DNA from: Plotosus lineatus
Lineage: Eukaryota; Chordata; Actinopteri; Siluriformes; Plotosidae
Length of the DNA stretch: 64,000 nucleotides
Direction of reading: 5' to 3'
NCBI GenBank assembly: GCA_024760905.1
Contig: CM045729.1
Span: forward strand, 82,821,050-82,885,049
The notes under the pieces were generated by a model that searched no databases, was not told where the DNA came from, and was given only the letters and a program-made list of their open reading frames with translations. The translations under genes were made by a program, and so were the position numbers. This document shows, one piece after another, positions 10,489 to 54,317 of the stretch (positions are counted from its first letter, which is position 1; the number at the start of each line of letters is the position of its first letter).

Positions 10489-12424
10489 TTCTTCTTCTTC
10501 TTCTCCTTTCAGCTGCTCCCTTCAGGGGTCGCCACAGCAAATCATCCGCCTCCATCTCACCCTGTCCTCTGCATCTTCTTTTCTGACTCCAACGACCTTC
10601 ATGTCTTCCTTCACCGCATCCATAAATCTCTTCTTTGGTCTTCCTCTAGGCCTTTTGCCTGGTAGTTCCAACCTCAGCATCCTACTGCCAATATACTCAC
10701 TATCCCTCCTCTGTACATGTCCAAACCATCTCAATCTAGCCTCTCTGACTTTGTCTCCAAAACGTCTTACATGTGCTGTCCCGCTGATGTGCTCATTCCT
10801 AATCCTATCCATCCTCGTTACTCCCAGAGAGAACCTCAACATTTTCATCTCCGCGACCTCCAGCTCTGCCTCCTGCCTTTTCCTCAGCGCCACTGTTTCT
10901 AAACCCTACAACATCGCTGGCCTCACCACCGTCTTGTACACTTTTCCTTTCATTCTTGCTGACACTCTCCTATCGCACATCACACCGGACACTCTTCTCC
11001 AACCATTCAGCATGCCTGCACATGCTTCTTCACTTCTTTTCCACACTCTCCATTGCTCTGGATTGTTGAGCCTAAGTACTTAAAATCCTCCACCTTTGTT
11101 ATCTCTGCTCCCTGTAACATCACCATTCCTCCTGGGTCCTTCTCATTCGCACACATGTATTCTGATTTACTGAGGCTAATCTTCATTCCCCTCCTTTCCA
11201 GGGCATACCTCCACCTCTCTAGATTTTCCTCCACTTGTTCTCTGCTCTCACTACAGATCACAATGTCATCTGCAAACATCATAGTCCATGGAGATTCTTG
11301 CCTAACCTCGTCTGTCAGCCTGTCCATCACCATAGCAAACAAGAAGGGGCTCAGAGCTGACCCTTGATGCAGTCCCACCTCCACCTTGAATTCGTCGGTC
11401 ACGCCGACAGCACACCTCACCACTGTCTTACATCTCTCATACATGTCCTGCACCACTCTAACATACCTCTCTGCCACTCCAGATACCCTCATGCAATACC
11501 ACAGTTCTTCTCTCGGCACCCTGTCATATGCTTTCTCCAGATCCACAAAGGCACAATGCAGTTCCCTCTGACCTTCTCTGTACTTCTCTATTAACATCCT
11601 CAAAGCAAACATTGCATCTGTGGTGCCCCTTCTTGGCATGAAACCAAACTGTTGTTCACAAATGCTGACCTCTGCCCTTAGTCTAGCTTCCACTATTCTT
11701 TCCCATAACTTCATCGTATGGCTCATCAACTTTATCCCTCTGTAGTTGCCGCAACTCTGCACGTCTCCCTTGTCTCACCAGCACACTTCTCCTCCATTCC
11801 TCCGGCATCTGCTCACTCTCTAGGACCTTGTTGAATGTTCTTGTCAGAAAATCTACTGCTACCTCTCCTAGACACTTCTATACCTCCACAGGTATATCAT
11901 CAGGACCAACTGCCTTTCCATTCTTCATCCTCTTCAATGCCATCCTCACTTCACCCTTACTGATCTTTGCTACATCCTGCTCCTCAATGGTCACCTCTTC
12001 TACTCTTTTTTTCTCTCTCATTTTCCCCACTCATCAGCTCTTCAAAGTACTCTTTCCATCTTCGCAACACACTTCTGTCATCAGTCAATACATTTCCCTC
12101 TCTGTCCTTTATCAATCTAACTTGCTGCATGTCCTTCCCATCTCAACCTTTCTGCTCTGCCAACCTGTATAGATCATTTTCTCCCTCCTTACTGTCCAAC
12201 CTATCATACAAGTCATCATACGCCCTCTGTTTGGCCTTAGCCACTGCTACTTTCACCTTACGCTGTGTCTCCCTGTACTCTTGTTTTCTCTCTTGGGCCC
12301 TCTCAATGTCCCACTTCTTCTTAGCTGACCTCTTCCTTTGTACACACTCCTGCACTTCCTCAGTCCACCACCAAGTCTCCTTATCTACTTTCCTTCCAGC
12401 GGACACACTTGCTGTGGTTGTCCA
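10489..12424 (-). mobile_element. RTE LINE copy R3
   Basis: Minus-strand RTE covering the 3' tail, C-terminal region, thumb, complete RT palm and part of the linker. The palm is readable from about 11762 to 11007 with EQQFGFMPRRGTTDAMFALR, HCAFVDLEKAYDRVPREELW, LHQGSALSPFLFAMVMDRL and the catalytic FADD box in MMFADDIVICSESREQVEEN. Frame breaks occur near 11010 and 11760, and there are several stops in the linker, so it is inactive. The endonuclease is absent. Confidence 0.85.
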
Positions 12425-13135
12425 GTCATTTGGCATACGTAACAACGACATGATCACTTGTTTTGATAATTTCTCAATCGGCTCACTTCTGATATCCCAT
12501 GATGCATTATGCGACCTCATTCATTGTGCGCTTTTTATATACGTGCCGCCATTTGCCTGTGCTCCTGTATAGATTTTGATCTGATTTAGAACTGATATGA
12601 GTCGTACTGACAAGCATGGCGCCGAAGCGAAGTAGATCTAAACAACCAACGTTAAATAAGTTGTGGAAGCGATTCAAGACCGATGATTCCACTGTTTCGG
12701 AAACATCTGTATCTCATGAAAGGTAAAAAAGGTTTCTGTCATGTCCGAACACAAATTATTTCTTGATTGCACCGAGCGATAACAGTGAAAACTAGCCCCC
12801 AACTAAACTAGACTAATCTTATTCTTAATGGGTTCACTGAAGGTAACTGTTAGATTTTTTCAAATATGAAGTTTTATGTACTTTCCTTTAAGAAGTAACT
12901 ACTAATCTTGTAACATACTATTTTTATAATATAAACTTTTACTTTTATTTACTTCTAGCTTGTCTGATTTTCTCATAAATATGGGCCCAGAATGCACCAC
13001 AGAGCACATGAATTTAATTTTTTTTTCTGGGGGTGGCCCCCCAGACCACCCTCCCCATGCTTGCCTCAAACAATTTCCAACCCCTACTTATCAATATCCT
13101 CCTTCTACTCTAAAACTTAATGAATACACTGTATA
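12425..13135 (+). mobile_element. hAT-like non-autonomous element hAT-2, copy 1
   Basis: The stretch is homologous to the reverse complement of 55172-56197. It contains a short first exon at 12616-12722: an ATG, basic residues and KQPTLNKLWKRF, ending near SVSHER. After about 240 bp comes a second shared block (TTGTCTGATTTTCTC, TGCACCACAGAGCACATGAA). It lies between RTE copies R3 and R4. The hAT assignment is an inference from exon style. Confidence 0.5.
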
Positions 13136-13144
13136 CATATATAT

Positions 13145-13146
<2 letters not shown>

Positions 13147-13230
<84 letters not shown>

Positions 13231-13243
13231 TAGTATATATATA
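13147..13243. repeat. (TA)n microsatellite
   Basis: A long TA run separates hAT-2 from RTE copy R4. Confidence 0.9.
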
Positions 13244-13795
13244 AAAGAGGTGAAGAATCGTGTGCAGGCAGGCTGGAATTGTTGGAGAAAATTGTCCGGT
13301 GTGATGTGTGATAGGAAGGTATCAGCAAGAATGAAAGGAAAAGTGTACAAGACGGTGTTGAGGCCAGCAATGTTGCATGGTTTAGAAACAGTGGCGTTGA
13401 GGAAAAGACAGGAGGCAGAGCTGGAGGTAGCAAAGATGAAAATGTTGAGGTTCTCTCTGGGAGTAACGAGGATGGATAGGATTAGGAATGAGCACATCAG
13501 CGGGACAGCACATGTAAGACGTTTTGGAGACAAAGTCAGAGAGGCTAGATTGAGATGGTTTGGACATGTACAGAGGAGGGATAGTGAGTATATTGGCAGT
13601 AGGATGCTGAGGTTGGAACTACCAGGCAAAAGGCCTAGAGGAAGACCAAAGAAGAGATTTATGGATGTGGTAAAGGAAGACATGAAGGTCGTTGGAGTCA
13701 GAAAAGAAGATGCAGAGGACAGGGTGAGATGGAGGCGGATGATTTGCTGTGGCGACCCCTGAAGGGAGCAGCTGAAAGGAGAAGAAGAAGAAGAA
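13244..13795 (+). mobile_element. RTE LINE copy R4, 3' end
   Basis: Plus-strand C-terminal coding (RVQAGWNCWRKLSGVMCDRK through RWFGHVQRRDSEYIGSRML) and the tail GATTTGCTGTGGCGACCCC. It is the inverted partner of R3, with very few differences. Confidence 0.85.
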
Positions 13796-13867
13796 GACAG
13801 CTGAGTCACACCACGTGACTCTCTTCCATTATGTTTATATTTACATTCACACCAATATATACATACT

Positions 13868-13962
13868 CGTAAAAGTCAGCAATGGTTCTTTTATATGAAC
13901 GTCTCACCATAGACAGTGAGAAACACAGCCTTTGATAACCCGGTTAGTACCACTGAGGGAAC
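13868..13962 (-). mobile_element. SINE S1 body fragment
   Basis: Contains the body signature complement AAAGTCAGCAATGGTTCTTT and CACCATAGACAGTGAGAAAC. Head and tail are lost. Confidence 0.7.
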
Positions 13963-14374
13963 GGCTGTATCACAGGTAAAAGTTAATTGATCAGAATAAA
14001 TATCTGTAAATAACTGTATCCTTATTGACAGTGAGTCAGCACTTTTTTAATGAGAATATTTTTCAATGGCAGTGGACATATGGTGACACAAGTCTTCCCT
14101 GAAATATTCACATCTCAATATAAGCATAGAAATATTTATGACATACGGTGTATTTTTTAAACTGATCCAGCATCTAAGTTTTTTTCTGAGTGCCGTAAAA
14201 TATTTATCTCTGAAATTTGGACAAATAAATATCCGTGATTACATAAAGGCTGATGTTAGCTGTGTGTCCCATATTCCTAATATGAGCAGGTATAAGTGAA
14301 AGACAGCCCCCTTATAGAGTACATTATTACACAGAGGTAAAGGGAGGTAGGTAAAGTCTGTTGGGTTTTTACAC
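13963..14374. other. No gene seen
   Basis: AT-rich sequence without an open frame or a recognised repeat. Confidence 0.35.
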
Positions 14375-14625
14375 CCGAGCCTTATCCCCAGTTTCCATAG
14401 CATGAAGCGACCAGAAGTTCAACTCCTCCTGGATGGGACACTGGTCCATCGTAGGTTACCCTCCCAGTATATTTTTACTGGTACCCATTTTTACTGCTGG
14501 GTGAACAGAGGCACACTTGTGGTTGAGACCTTGGTCTTAGCACAGTGAGGGTCTCAATGGGATTCAAACTCACAACCTCCTGATCATGAGCGCAGCACCC
14601 TAAGCACTACGCCACCAGCCCCACA
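14375..14625 (-). mobile_element. tRNA-derived SINE S5 (separate family)
   Basis: On the minus strand the right end starts with a tRNA-like A-box region (TGGCGTAGTGCTTAGGGTGC) and a B box GGTTGTGAGTTTGAATCCC. The body then mentions a CA-poor GC-mixed segment and ends near 14375. It is unrelated to the S1 body. Confidence 0.6.
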
Positions 14626-15994
14626 TATTACACAGAGGTAATGAATAGTAAACAGTTAAAAGCAGTGAGTAGGATGCGGATTCATCATGTAATGGGATAA
14701 GAGCTTATAAACAGAACGGTGTCAGTTATCAGATCTATTCTTGATGTCTGAGTCTCAGCTTTTTCGCTTTTGCTGGCTTTTAGTTGAGAGTTTGATGTAA
14801 TATTAGGAGAGTATGCAGACTGTTATCTACAGTATTGTAAAGGTTATGAATATTATATTACGTAATATAATATGGTATTATTTCCACTCTGAGTTTTTCT
14901 TAGATGTTGTCTTTCAAGCTGCGAAATAGAAATTATACATTTGATCGGATTTGTGCTTTCATTTCAAGTGCGTTACCTTCCTGCGCTGTGGGCTCTAAAC
15001 TGAGAATATTAAGGGGCATGGTATATGAATGACATTGGTTTTCAGCTAGTACATGCCTCGTATCCGCCTCCACCATGCCCCCAGTGGTCCAGCCTACTGA
15101 ACTTGTAGGCCAGGGTTGACTCTTTACCGCTGCCTTTGCACTCATCTACATATAACCATACGCCTGTTAATAGTTAAGTAATGATCTTGTTACTCCCAGG
15201 ACATTCACCTTTCATTGTTTCAAACACCAGTGAACTGGTGCTAAACCTACATGTCCAACAAACTGACATGGTATGCAAAACATCCCCAGGTAGAGCCTTA
15301 AATCGTACACAAAGCCTTTCATCAGCACAGTCTGGGCTTGGGCTCTTCAGAAGCTGTACCTATTAAAATCAGTGTTTACATTTTGTAGACTAGTAACATT
15401 AATGCTTAGAACTCTGAGCATGCTACCAAAGGTCTACGGCACCCTTTTAGCTTCAGCACAATTTGTCAATGGTCTTCATATCTCTATCACGGTTTGTCCT
15501 TAATTACGCATCTGAGGGTAACTGTACATAAAGGTGAGAGAGACATGGTGTTTGGATCTCTGTTAAGTAGCCTTTGTTTTCTGACATGTTTTTTGATCAA
15601 GACCATGTCTTGTTCTTTTCCTTTTTGTTACCTTGCTGTGAGCTTTTGCTCGTCCCCATCGGATTTCCATATGTTCAATGTTTGTCTTAGTAGTCTGACT
15701 ATTTAAACCCAATATTCCCCACAGTCCTGCCAGACTTTTCTCTGCAGAGCCTGTCCAGCATTAGTAAGTCTGTTACCTAGGAGGTTTTGACCTTACCCGT
15801 TACTTGACCACGCTTGAGTGCCTCTTAATTTTGGATACAGCGGTTCTTTGTCTTTGTTGCCTTTTTTACATTCCCTGACCATTGCCTGTTTCATGACCAT
15901 GATTTTTGACTGCCACTTTGACGTGTTTGCCTGTGTATTACTGTGTGCCCGTCTTCACTTTGTTCTGCAAGTGGATCTTTTCCTCCCTGTATGC
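14626..15994. other. No gene seen
   Basis: No splice-bounded coding exon, RNA gene or known element is apparent. Short open frames exist here, but their composition is not protein-like. Confidence 0.35.
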
Positions 15995-16352
15995 AAGCCC
16001 CTAACAAACGGCTTTAGGACCGAAAGGTCGTTGGATTGAATTCTGGCAGGAGATACATGTGCCGACAGAGGGCCCCACTCTCCACGGGTTGTCACTGTCC
16101 CCCCCAGTGCAGCTAACTGGGTTATGAAAGGCTGGCCATGTCTCTCACTGTCTATGGTGAGAGGTTCATGTAAAAGAGCCATTGCTGACTTTCGACAAAA
16201 GGAGCTGCATACCCATCAGCATCTTCCTGCCCTCAGATGGCCTGGCGAGCTGTCCAGGGTGTACTCTGCCCTCGGCTGGAGTCGGCTGGGATAGGCGCCA
16301 GCCTCCCCGCAACTCTAATTAGGATTAAACGGTTCAGAAAATGAATGAATGT
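15995..16352 (+). mobile_element. SINE S1 with L2-type tail
   Basis: The S1 body (GCAGCTAACTGGGTTATGAA, then GCCATTGCTGACTTTCG) is followed not by the RTE tail but by TGGCCTGGCGAGCTGTCCAG, GGGATAGGCGCCAGCCTCC and a GAATGAATG end, which is an L2-like LINE tail. The tRNA head is diverged. Confidence 0.75.
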
Positions 16353-16941
16353 TTTAGAGTCCTTGTATTTTTATAAAGAAAAAGAGCATCTCTCAAGCGA
16401 GGGACGGGGTGCAGCCAGATGTGTTAACGGGTTGAGAAGCCTACCTCACCATCAATCCCTTCATGGGATCTTCTTTGTCTTTATTCGTTATATTAATGTT
16501 GTTTTGTTGTAATTTTAATTTACAAAAATGACAGCAACACAGAAAAGTACATGTAAAATATATAATTTATTTTTAGAAGGAGCCTGCTCAACATGCTTTT
16601 AAATAATGTTAATGCTTAATGCTGCACTGACTGACCCATTCTCAGAGTGGAGACTGAATCACACCCAGTCTTTTATTTTGTCACAGAGAGAAGAGTTATT
16701 TAATTCGGTGATTGCTCTGCATAAACCAGATCTCATTCACCGTCTCTTATTTCAACTGTAATTTCTGTTCCTGGATTACAAACCCCGGCGGCGGAAAAAT
16801 CTCTCGCTCGCTGCTGCTGAGATGGTGAGAACACTGCTTGCCATGAGCACAAGGGTCTAGAAAGCGACCAACACAGCAGATCCAAAACACTGAGACTCTC
16901 AATGTAGCTGATTAATATAATGATAGGCATGTCCGCAAGAA
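16353..16941. other. No gene seen
   Basis: Mixed sequence with no recognised feature. Confidence 0.35.
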
Positions 16942-17297
16942 CTCTGTCTTCTTTTTGGCTTTTTCCCTTTTACTCGGGAATCGCCACAGCGAATCATCTG
17001 ATTCGCACGTTTGATTTGGCAGAGGTTTTTACGTCGGATGCGCTTCCTGTCACAACCCTTTTTAGCAATGGACAGAAACACGCTGACGACTTTGCAGTCT
17101 ACTCTTTACGAAAGTCAGCAATGGTTCTTTTACATTTTTACATGCCTCTCACCATAGACAGTGAGAGACATGGCCCACCTTTGATAATCCAGTTAGCTGC
17201 ACTGGGGGTGGGGTGGGGGCAACCTTGTGGAGAGTGGGACTTGAACCCCCAACCATTTGGATCTGCGATCCAGCGCCCTATACCACCCCGCCCACAC
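16942..17297 (-). mobile_element. SINE S1 with RTE tail
   Basis: Minus-strand copy with the RTE tail complement at 16975-17000, the GGCATCC-like segment near 17035, and the head complement GATCCAGCGCCCTATACCAC at its right end. Confidence 0.85.
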
Positions 17298-17459
17298 CAA
17301 ACAAATGTCTGCCCATACCCATGACTGTTTATTTTCATCTATGTAATTTTCCACCCTAAAAGAGCATTTTTTCAAGGTCACGCACTGGGTACCTGTGGGT
17401 ACCCGACCATTGCAGGACTCTGCCTTAGGCAGATTCTCCTGTCATTCAAGTGTAAGCTG

Positions 17460-17705
17460 ATTTAACTCTCTACCCCAGGGAGCACCGAGTGCTTCCATTG
17501 TGAGTAAGTAAATGGCATTTTCTTTTTATAGTTTTTTTTTTTTTTTTTACGTGATGCAGTGGTTTTTGTATATGAAGCATGTTTGCACCTGTCGGCCACC
17601 TTAAAGTGCACGTTCATTATTTTTGAAAGCCACAGAGATGCATCAGAGAGGTGAAAGAGCCGCATGCTGCTCCGGAGCCGCGGGTTACCGAACCCTGAGC
17701 TAGAG
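17460..17705 (-). mobile_element. hAT-like end relic
   Basis: On the minus strand the right edge reads CTCAGGGTTCGGTAACCCGC, then GGAGCAGCATGCGGCTCTTT. This resembles the terminal region of a common hAT family. The other end and the TSD were not found. Confidence 0.4.
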
Positions 17706-18379
17706 CAAGTTGATTGTATTTCATATCCGAGTGTCATCTTAAATTGTGACCTGAAGTGGTCAAACCATGTGTCACCAGCGAACAAGCTGTTGGGACTGAT
17801 TGAGTCATGCACGTTTTGGGAACCACTGCTGTCAGAGCCACAGGAATCTCCTCTCTCGTTGGGTTTAGGGGATTATGGTGAGATATTTAGTTAATCTGTC
17901 TGACTCTCCGTGTGACCTCAAAGGTGCCTTGCCAATTTACAATTAATTCTGAGCTTCACATGGGGAGCAATATGAATATGTTAACTTCCTCTAGAGATTT
18001 CTCTTTACAGACACTGATGTTATACAGCCAGCATTGCTTTTTCCATTGAAAAGTATGGAATTCTGCTTTTTGCTCATGTGGGTTTTGGTTAATTTTCTTA
18101 AATACAGTTTAACATGTCACAAGTCTTACATCCACATGTTTATTCAAATGGGGGAGAAAAAAAAAGAAAAAAAAACCTCTGTGGAGGCATGTGGGACCTC
18201 TTGTGCTACAAACTGACTTTTGCATTGCACCAAGATCCAAACACATATCCCAGTTCCCCAGTGTAGCCAATTCCCAGTTCAGGACTCGGAGCAATGTGGA
18301 GTCAGGTGGAGATTTAACTCTGTTGATTTATTTTCATGATCAGAATTTTACCTGCTGACACAATTAAGTATGCACTGAA
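17706..18379. other. No gene seen, with a possible LINE thumb relic at 17700-17810
   Basis: The frame at 17700-17810 reads LEQVDCISYPSVILNCDLKW, which vaguely resembles an L2-type RT thumb. It is too short to call. The rest holds no feature. Confidence 0.3.

Positions 18380-18472
<93 letters not shown>
18380..18472. repeat. (CA)n microsatellite
   Basis: An uninterrupted CA run of about 46 units. Confidence 0.95.
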
Positions 18473-18474
<2 letters not shown>

Positions 18475-18540
18475 CATGTTTCAAAAATCCAAATTTTGTT
18501 CATAATTGAAGATAGAAAACATTTCAAATTAACAAAGTGA

Positions 18541-18890
18541 GACTGTGGTGGTATAGTGGTATAGGGCGCTGGATCGCTGATCTAAAGGTTGGTGGTTCGA
18601 GTCCCACTCTCCACAAGGTTGTCACTGTCCGCCCCAGTGCAGCTAACTGGGTTATCAAAGGCGGGCCATGTCTCTCACTGTTTATGGAGAGAGGCATGTA
18701 AAAGAACCATTGCTGACTTTCGTAAAGAGTAGCTGCAAAGTCGTCAGCGTGTTTCTGTCCCTTGCTAAAAAGGGTTGTGACAGGAAGGGCATCCGACGTA
18801 AAAACCTCTGCCAAATCAAACGTGCGAATCAGATGATTTACTGTGGAGACTCCCGAGTAAAAGGGAAAAAGCCGAAAGGAAGACAGACAG
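18541..18890 (+). mobile_element. SINE S1 with RTE tail, full length
   Basis: The complete plus-strand copy contains GTGGTATAGTGGTATAGGGC, B box GGTTCGAGTCCCACTC, body, GGAAGGGCATCCGACG, the RTE-type tail and GCCGAAAGGAAGACAGACAG. Confidence 0.9.
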
Positions 18891-18954
18891 ACTATTATTT
18901 ATTTATAGACACTTATTTATTTATATAATTTATAGACACCATTTCTTTGAACAT

Positions 18955-19725
18955 ATTAACGAATTCTGAATGTGATTGCAGAAACTGCCCAAAAAAGTTG
19001 GAAAAGGGCAACGAAAGGCTGAAACTAAACAGCTCAGGGAACATTTTTAATTAATTGTGTTAATTGGTAACAGATCAGTTACATGAGTGATTTAAAAAGA
19101 ACATCTGGGCAGAGGTTCTCCAATCTGTAAAACACTCAACTGTGGAACAATTTCAGAATCATGTTGGGCAATGTAAAAATGCAACGAGTTTAAACATCAT
19201 GTTATCTGCATTACATTATTTCATCAAAAGATAAATGAAAAAAGGGTCATGTGATCTGATGAGTCCAGATCCTGTTTCGGAGCAATAGACGTGTGAGGGT
19301 AAGAAGAGAAACACATGATATGGTGTACCTATCATGCATCGTGGTCACGGTACAAATCTCCAGAAAAATTGTTTTGAGCTGGGGATGCAACAGTTGGTCT
19401 GGTCGAGGCTCAGCAACATTATTGATGAAGTTGAGCTGATCATCTGAAGATATTGAATGAGCAGGTTATCACATCAATGCACTTTTTCCTCCCTGATTTC
19501 ACCGATATAAAATTGGGGCTCGAATAATAAAAATGTGGTTCAGGGAGCACGAGGAATCATTTTCACATATGTATTGGCCCCCCAGAGTCCCGACTTTAAC
19601 CCGTATTGAACATGATGGGCTGGAGAGGACACAAGGTGATTCACAAATACATTCAGCACACACTTTCTTTCAAGAACTGCATGTTGTGCGTATTTCAGAA
19701 ACTGAGCTGAGCACATAAAATAGTA
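18955..19725 (+). mobile_element. Decayed Tc1/mariner-like transposon relic
   Basis: Phrases typical of a fish DNA transposon (AAAGTTGGAAAAGGGCAACG) are followed from about 19250 by the decayed centre and end of a Tc1-like transposase gene: DES near 19258, and later FREHE, FSHMYWPPRVP and LTRIEH on the plus strand near 19540-19610. Many stops and shifts show great age. It could be two adjacent relics. Confidence 0.5.
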
Positions 19726-19800
19726 TTTTTTTTTTTTGAAGTAAAACGACCCCAGGTTTCCTAATGAAACCAAAAAAAAAAATCCGTGCAATCATGGCGT

Positions 19801-51428
<31,628 letters not shown>

Positions 51429-52195
51429 CGGGGGAGCAGCAGGGGAGCAGCCTGGTTCTCCTTAAACACCAGTATGCTTAAAGTAATACAGATCATAGAT
51501 TACAGAAGATTACAAGGCTCTGTAATGATTAAACCATCTCTAAATGCTAAAGAACAAAGAGGTTATATATTACCCAGAATGCACCACTGAAAAAGAAAGT
51601 CGTGCACTTCAGTTTGCCCAATGGTTAGACATTTATGATCAGAGTCAGCTCAAAGAACAGAGATCAGTAATCCTTTTTATGGGACTAATTTATAGAGTAG
51701 ATGGGTTGTCTATTACAGAAATATACCGTCACATTTCATAATGAAATATATATATAGAAATATATATATATATATATAATATGTACATATGAGAAACTGT
51801 ATGTGGGCCTAAATCCCAAATCACTTTGTATTGTCTATTGAGAGTGCACTACATAAAGGGGAGAATGCATGGATTTATCTAGGACACTTATCTAGGACAA
51901 CCAGGTCTTTATTGCACTCTTAACCGATGTGTCTCTATCATATGCCACTCAAATAATGATTCAATTAAAGGCATTTATTCAAGTTGAACATTAACCTCTT
52001 TTAGTAAGTTATATAGAGCGAGAAGAAAAGAATACCCCCGCAATCACCTTTTTTTTGCAGCCTGACATGAAAAGACACTTATTTTTCAATCTGCATTTAC
52101 TCAGTACAATTTATAACAGTCAAGTGATAAGCAATACCAATATAACAGCAACAGGAAAAGAAACAATCCCTTTAATTTTCATTTGACCTCAGAAT
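51429..52195. other. Upstream region of the arylsulfatase gene
   Basis: About 770 bp between the start codon and a hAT insertion. It should contain the 5' UTR and perhaps the promoter or an upstream non-coding exon. I see no CpG island and no clear TATA element. Confidence 0.35.
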
Positions 52196-52636
52196 CTTTA
52201 AGGCAGTGCTTCTCAATTATTTTCTGCTCCCCCCCCCCCCCACCAAAAAAAAAAGGGAGAGGAAAACCTTCCCCCATATAAATAGTGTTATTTGTCTAAA
52301 AATTAGTAATGCTATGCATAACTCTGTATCCTTATTAACATTATGAATACAGAAAAAAAAAGAAATATAGATCAACTTCCAACAAAGAATAACTTTATTA
52401 ACAATTTTTTAGTCTTTAGACAAAAAGATTTAAAGTGCATCAACTTGCCTGAAATTAAAAAAGTATTCTTATTTAAACTGTAAACATTTTTGACCAACAA
52501 TTTGAATCATTCAATACTGAAAAATAAAATTTAATAAAATCAATAAACAATAATACATTCAAGTTGATCAGTAATATTAACTCAGGAGCACAATATATAA
52601 AACGCTTTAACCTACAAAACAAAAATTAATAAAACA

Positions 52637-52677
<41 letters not shown>

Positions 52678-52690
52678 GATTATTATTATT
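52637..52690. repeat. (ATT)n microsatellite
   Basis: A near-pure ATT run inside hAT-1. Confidence 0.9.
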
Positions 52691-53472
52691 AGTCAAAAAG
52701 TCCAGATTAATGGTATAATAAGCACATTTCGCAGTGCAAAGCTTTTCGAAGCCGGGTTTAAAGCACAATACTGAACTCTCAGCTCCTGCTCAATGCTGAA
52801 CTGGGACCTGGACTTATTTTCGCAGCAGTGACGTCATCCAACATGACGGAGACCGTGTGTGCTGCAGGTAGGATCAGCTCCTCTGCTGAGTTGTGGGGTT
52901 TTCTGCACTGAGCAGTTTGATACTCCACCTTCTTTTCCTTTCAGCTGGTCTCTTCAGGGGTCACCAAAGAAAATCATCTGCCTCTATCTCACCTTGTCCT
53001 CTGCATCTTCTTCTCTTACACCAACGATCTTCATGTCTTCCTTCACCACATCCATAAATCTCCTCTTTGGTCTTCCTCTAGGCCTTCTGCCTGGTAGTTC
53101 CAACCTCAGCATCCTACTACCAATATATTCACAAGCCCTTCTTTGTACATGTCCAAGCCATCTCAATCTAGCCTCTCTGACTTTCTCCAAAACATCTAAC
53201 ATGTGCTGTCCCTCTGATGTACTCATTCCTGATCCTATCCATCCTCGTGAGAACCTCAACATTTTCATCCCTGCTACCTCCAGCTCTGCCTCCTGTCTTT
53301 TCCTCAGCGCCACTGTCGCTAAACCATACAACATCGCTGGCCTCATCACCATCTTGTACACTTTTCCTTTCATTCTTGTCAATACCTTCCTATCACACAT
53401 CCCACCGGACACTTTTCACCAATCATTCCAACCTGCCTGCATACGTTTCTTCACCTCGTTTCCACACTCTAC

Positions 53473-54317
53473 ACCACCATCATCATCATCATCATCTTCC
53501 GCTAAGTCCAGGGTCGGGTCGCGGGGGCAGCAACCTAAGCAATGAGGTCCCGACATCCCTCTGCCCAGCCACCTACTCCAACTCTCCCGAGGGGACACCC
53601 AGGCGGTCCCAGACAAGCCGAGAGACATAGTCCCTCCAGAGTGTTCTAGGTCAACCCTGGGGTCTCTTCCTGGTTGGACATGCCCAAAACACCACACCTG
53701 AGAGGCATCCGGGAGGCATTCTGACCAGATGCCCAAGTCACCTCAACTGACCCCTCTCAATGCGGAGGAGCAGTGGATCTTACCTTATCACTAAGGGAGA
53801 ACCCCGCCACCCGGCAAAGGAAGCTCATTTTAGCAGCTTGTATCCATGATCTTGTTCTTTCGGTCGCTACACAAAGCTCATGACCAAAGGTGAGAGTTGG
53901 AACATAGATCAACTGGTAAATTGAGAGCTTCGCCTTGCGACTCAGCTCCTCCATCATCACGATGGACCGGTACAGGCTCCACTTAACAGCAGAGGCTGCA
54001 GCGATCCGTCTGTCGATCTCTCACTCCATCTTTCCCTCACTCGTAAACAAGACACCAAGATACTTAAATCCTCCACTTGGGACAGGACCTCATTCCCGAC
54101 CCGGAGGGTGCATTCCACCCTTGTCCGTCTGAGAACCTTGGAATTGGAGGTACTGATCCTCATCCTGGCTGCTTCGCACTCGGCTGTGAATCACTCCAGT
54201 GAGAGCTGAAGGTCCCGACTTGATGATGCCAAAAGGACAACATCATCTGCAAAAAGCAGAGACAAGATCCGATGGCCACCAATCCAGAATCCCTCAACTG
54301 TGCCTAGAAATTCTGGC
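53473..54317 (-). mobile_element. LINE-B copy B5, 3' end, inside an RTE
   Basis: Starts with an ATC tail (53478-53500), then RT C-terminal and thumb sequence on the minus strand (SKAKLSIYQLIYVPTLTFGH-like text, RISTSNSK). 5' truncated at 54317. It replaces the RTE palm. Confidence 0.8.

Noticed and set aside
13117..13809. Long Tyr/Ile-repeat proteins in TA tracts
   Set aside because: These are products of TA microsatellites fused to antisense RTE sequence.
17664..17894. LINE RT thumb-like ORF
   Set aside because: Only about 30 residues resemble a thumb region and no neighbouring RT sequence was found.
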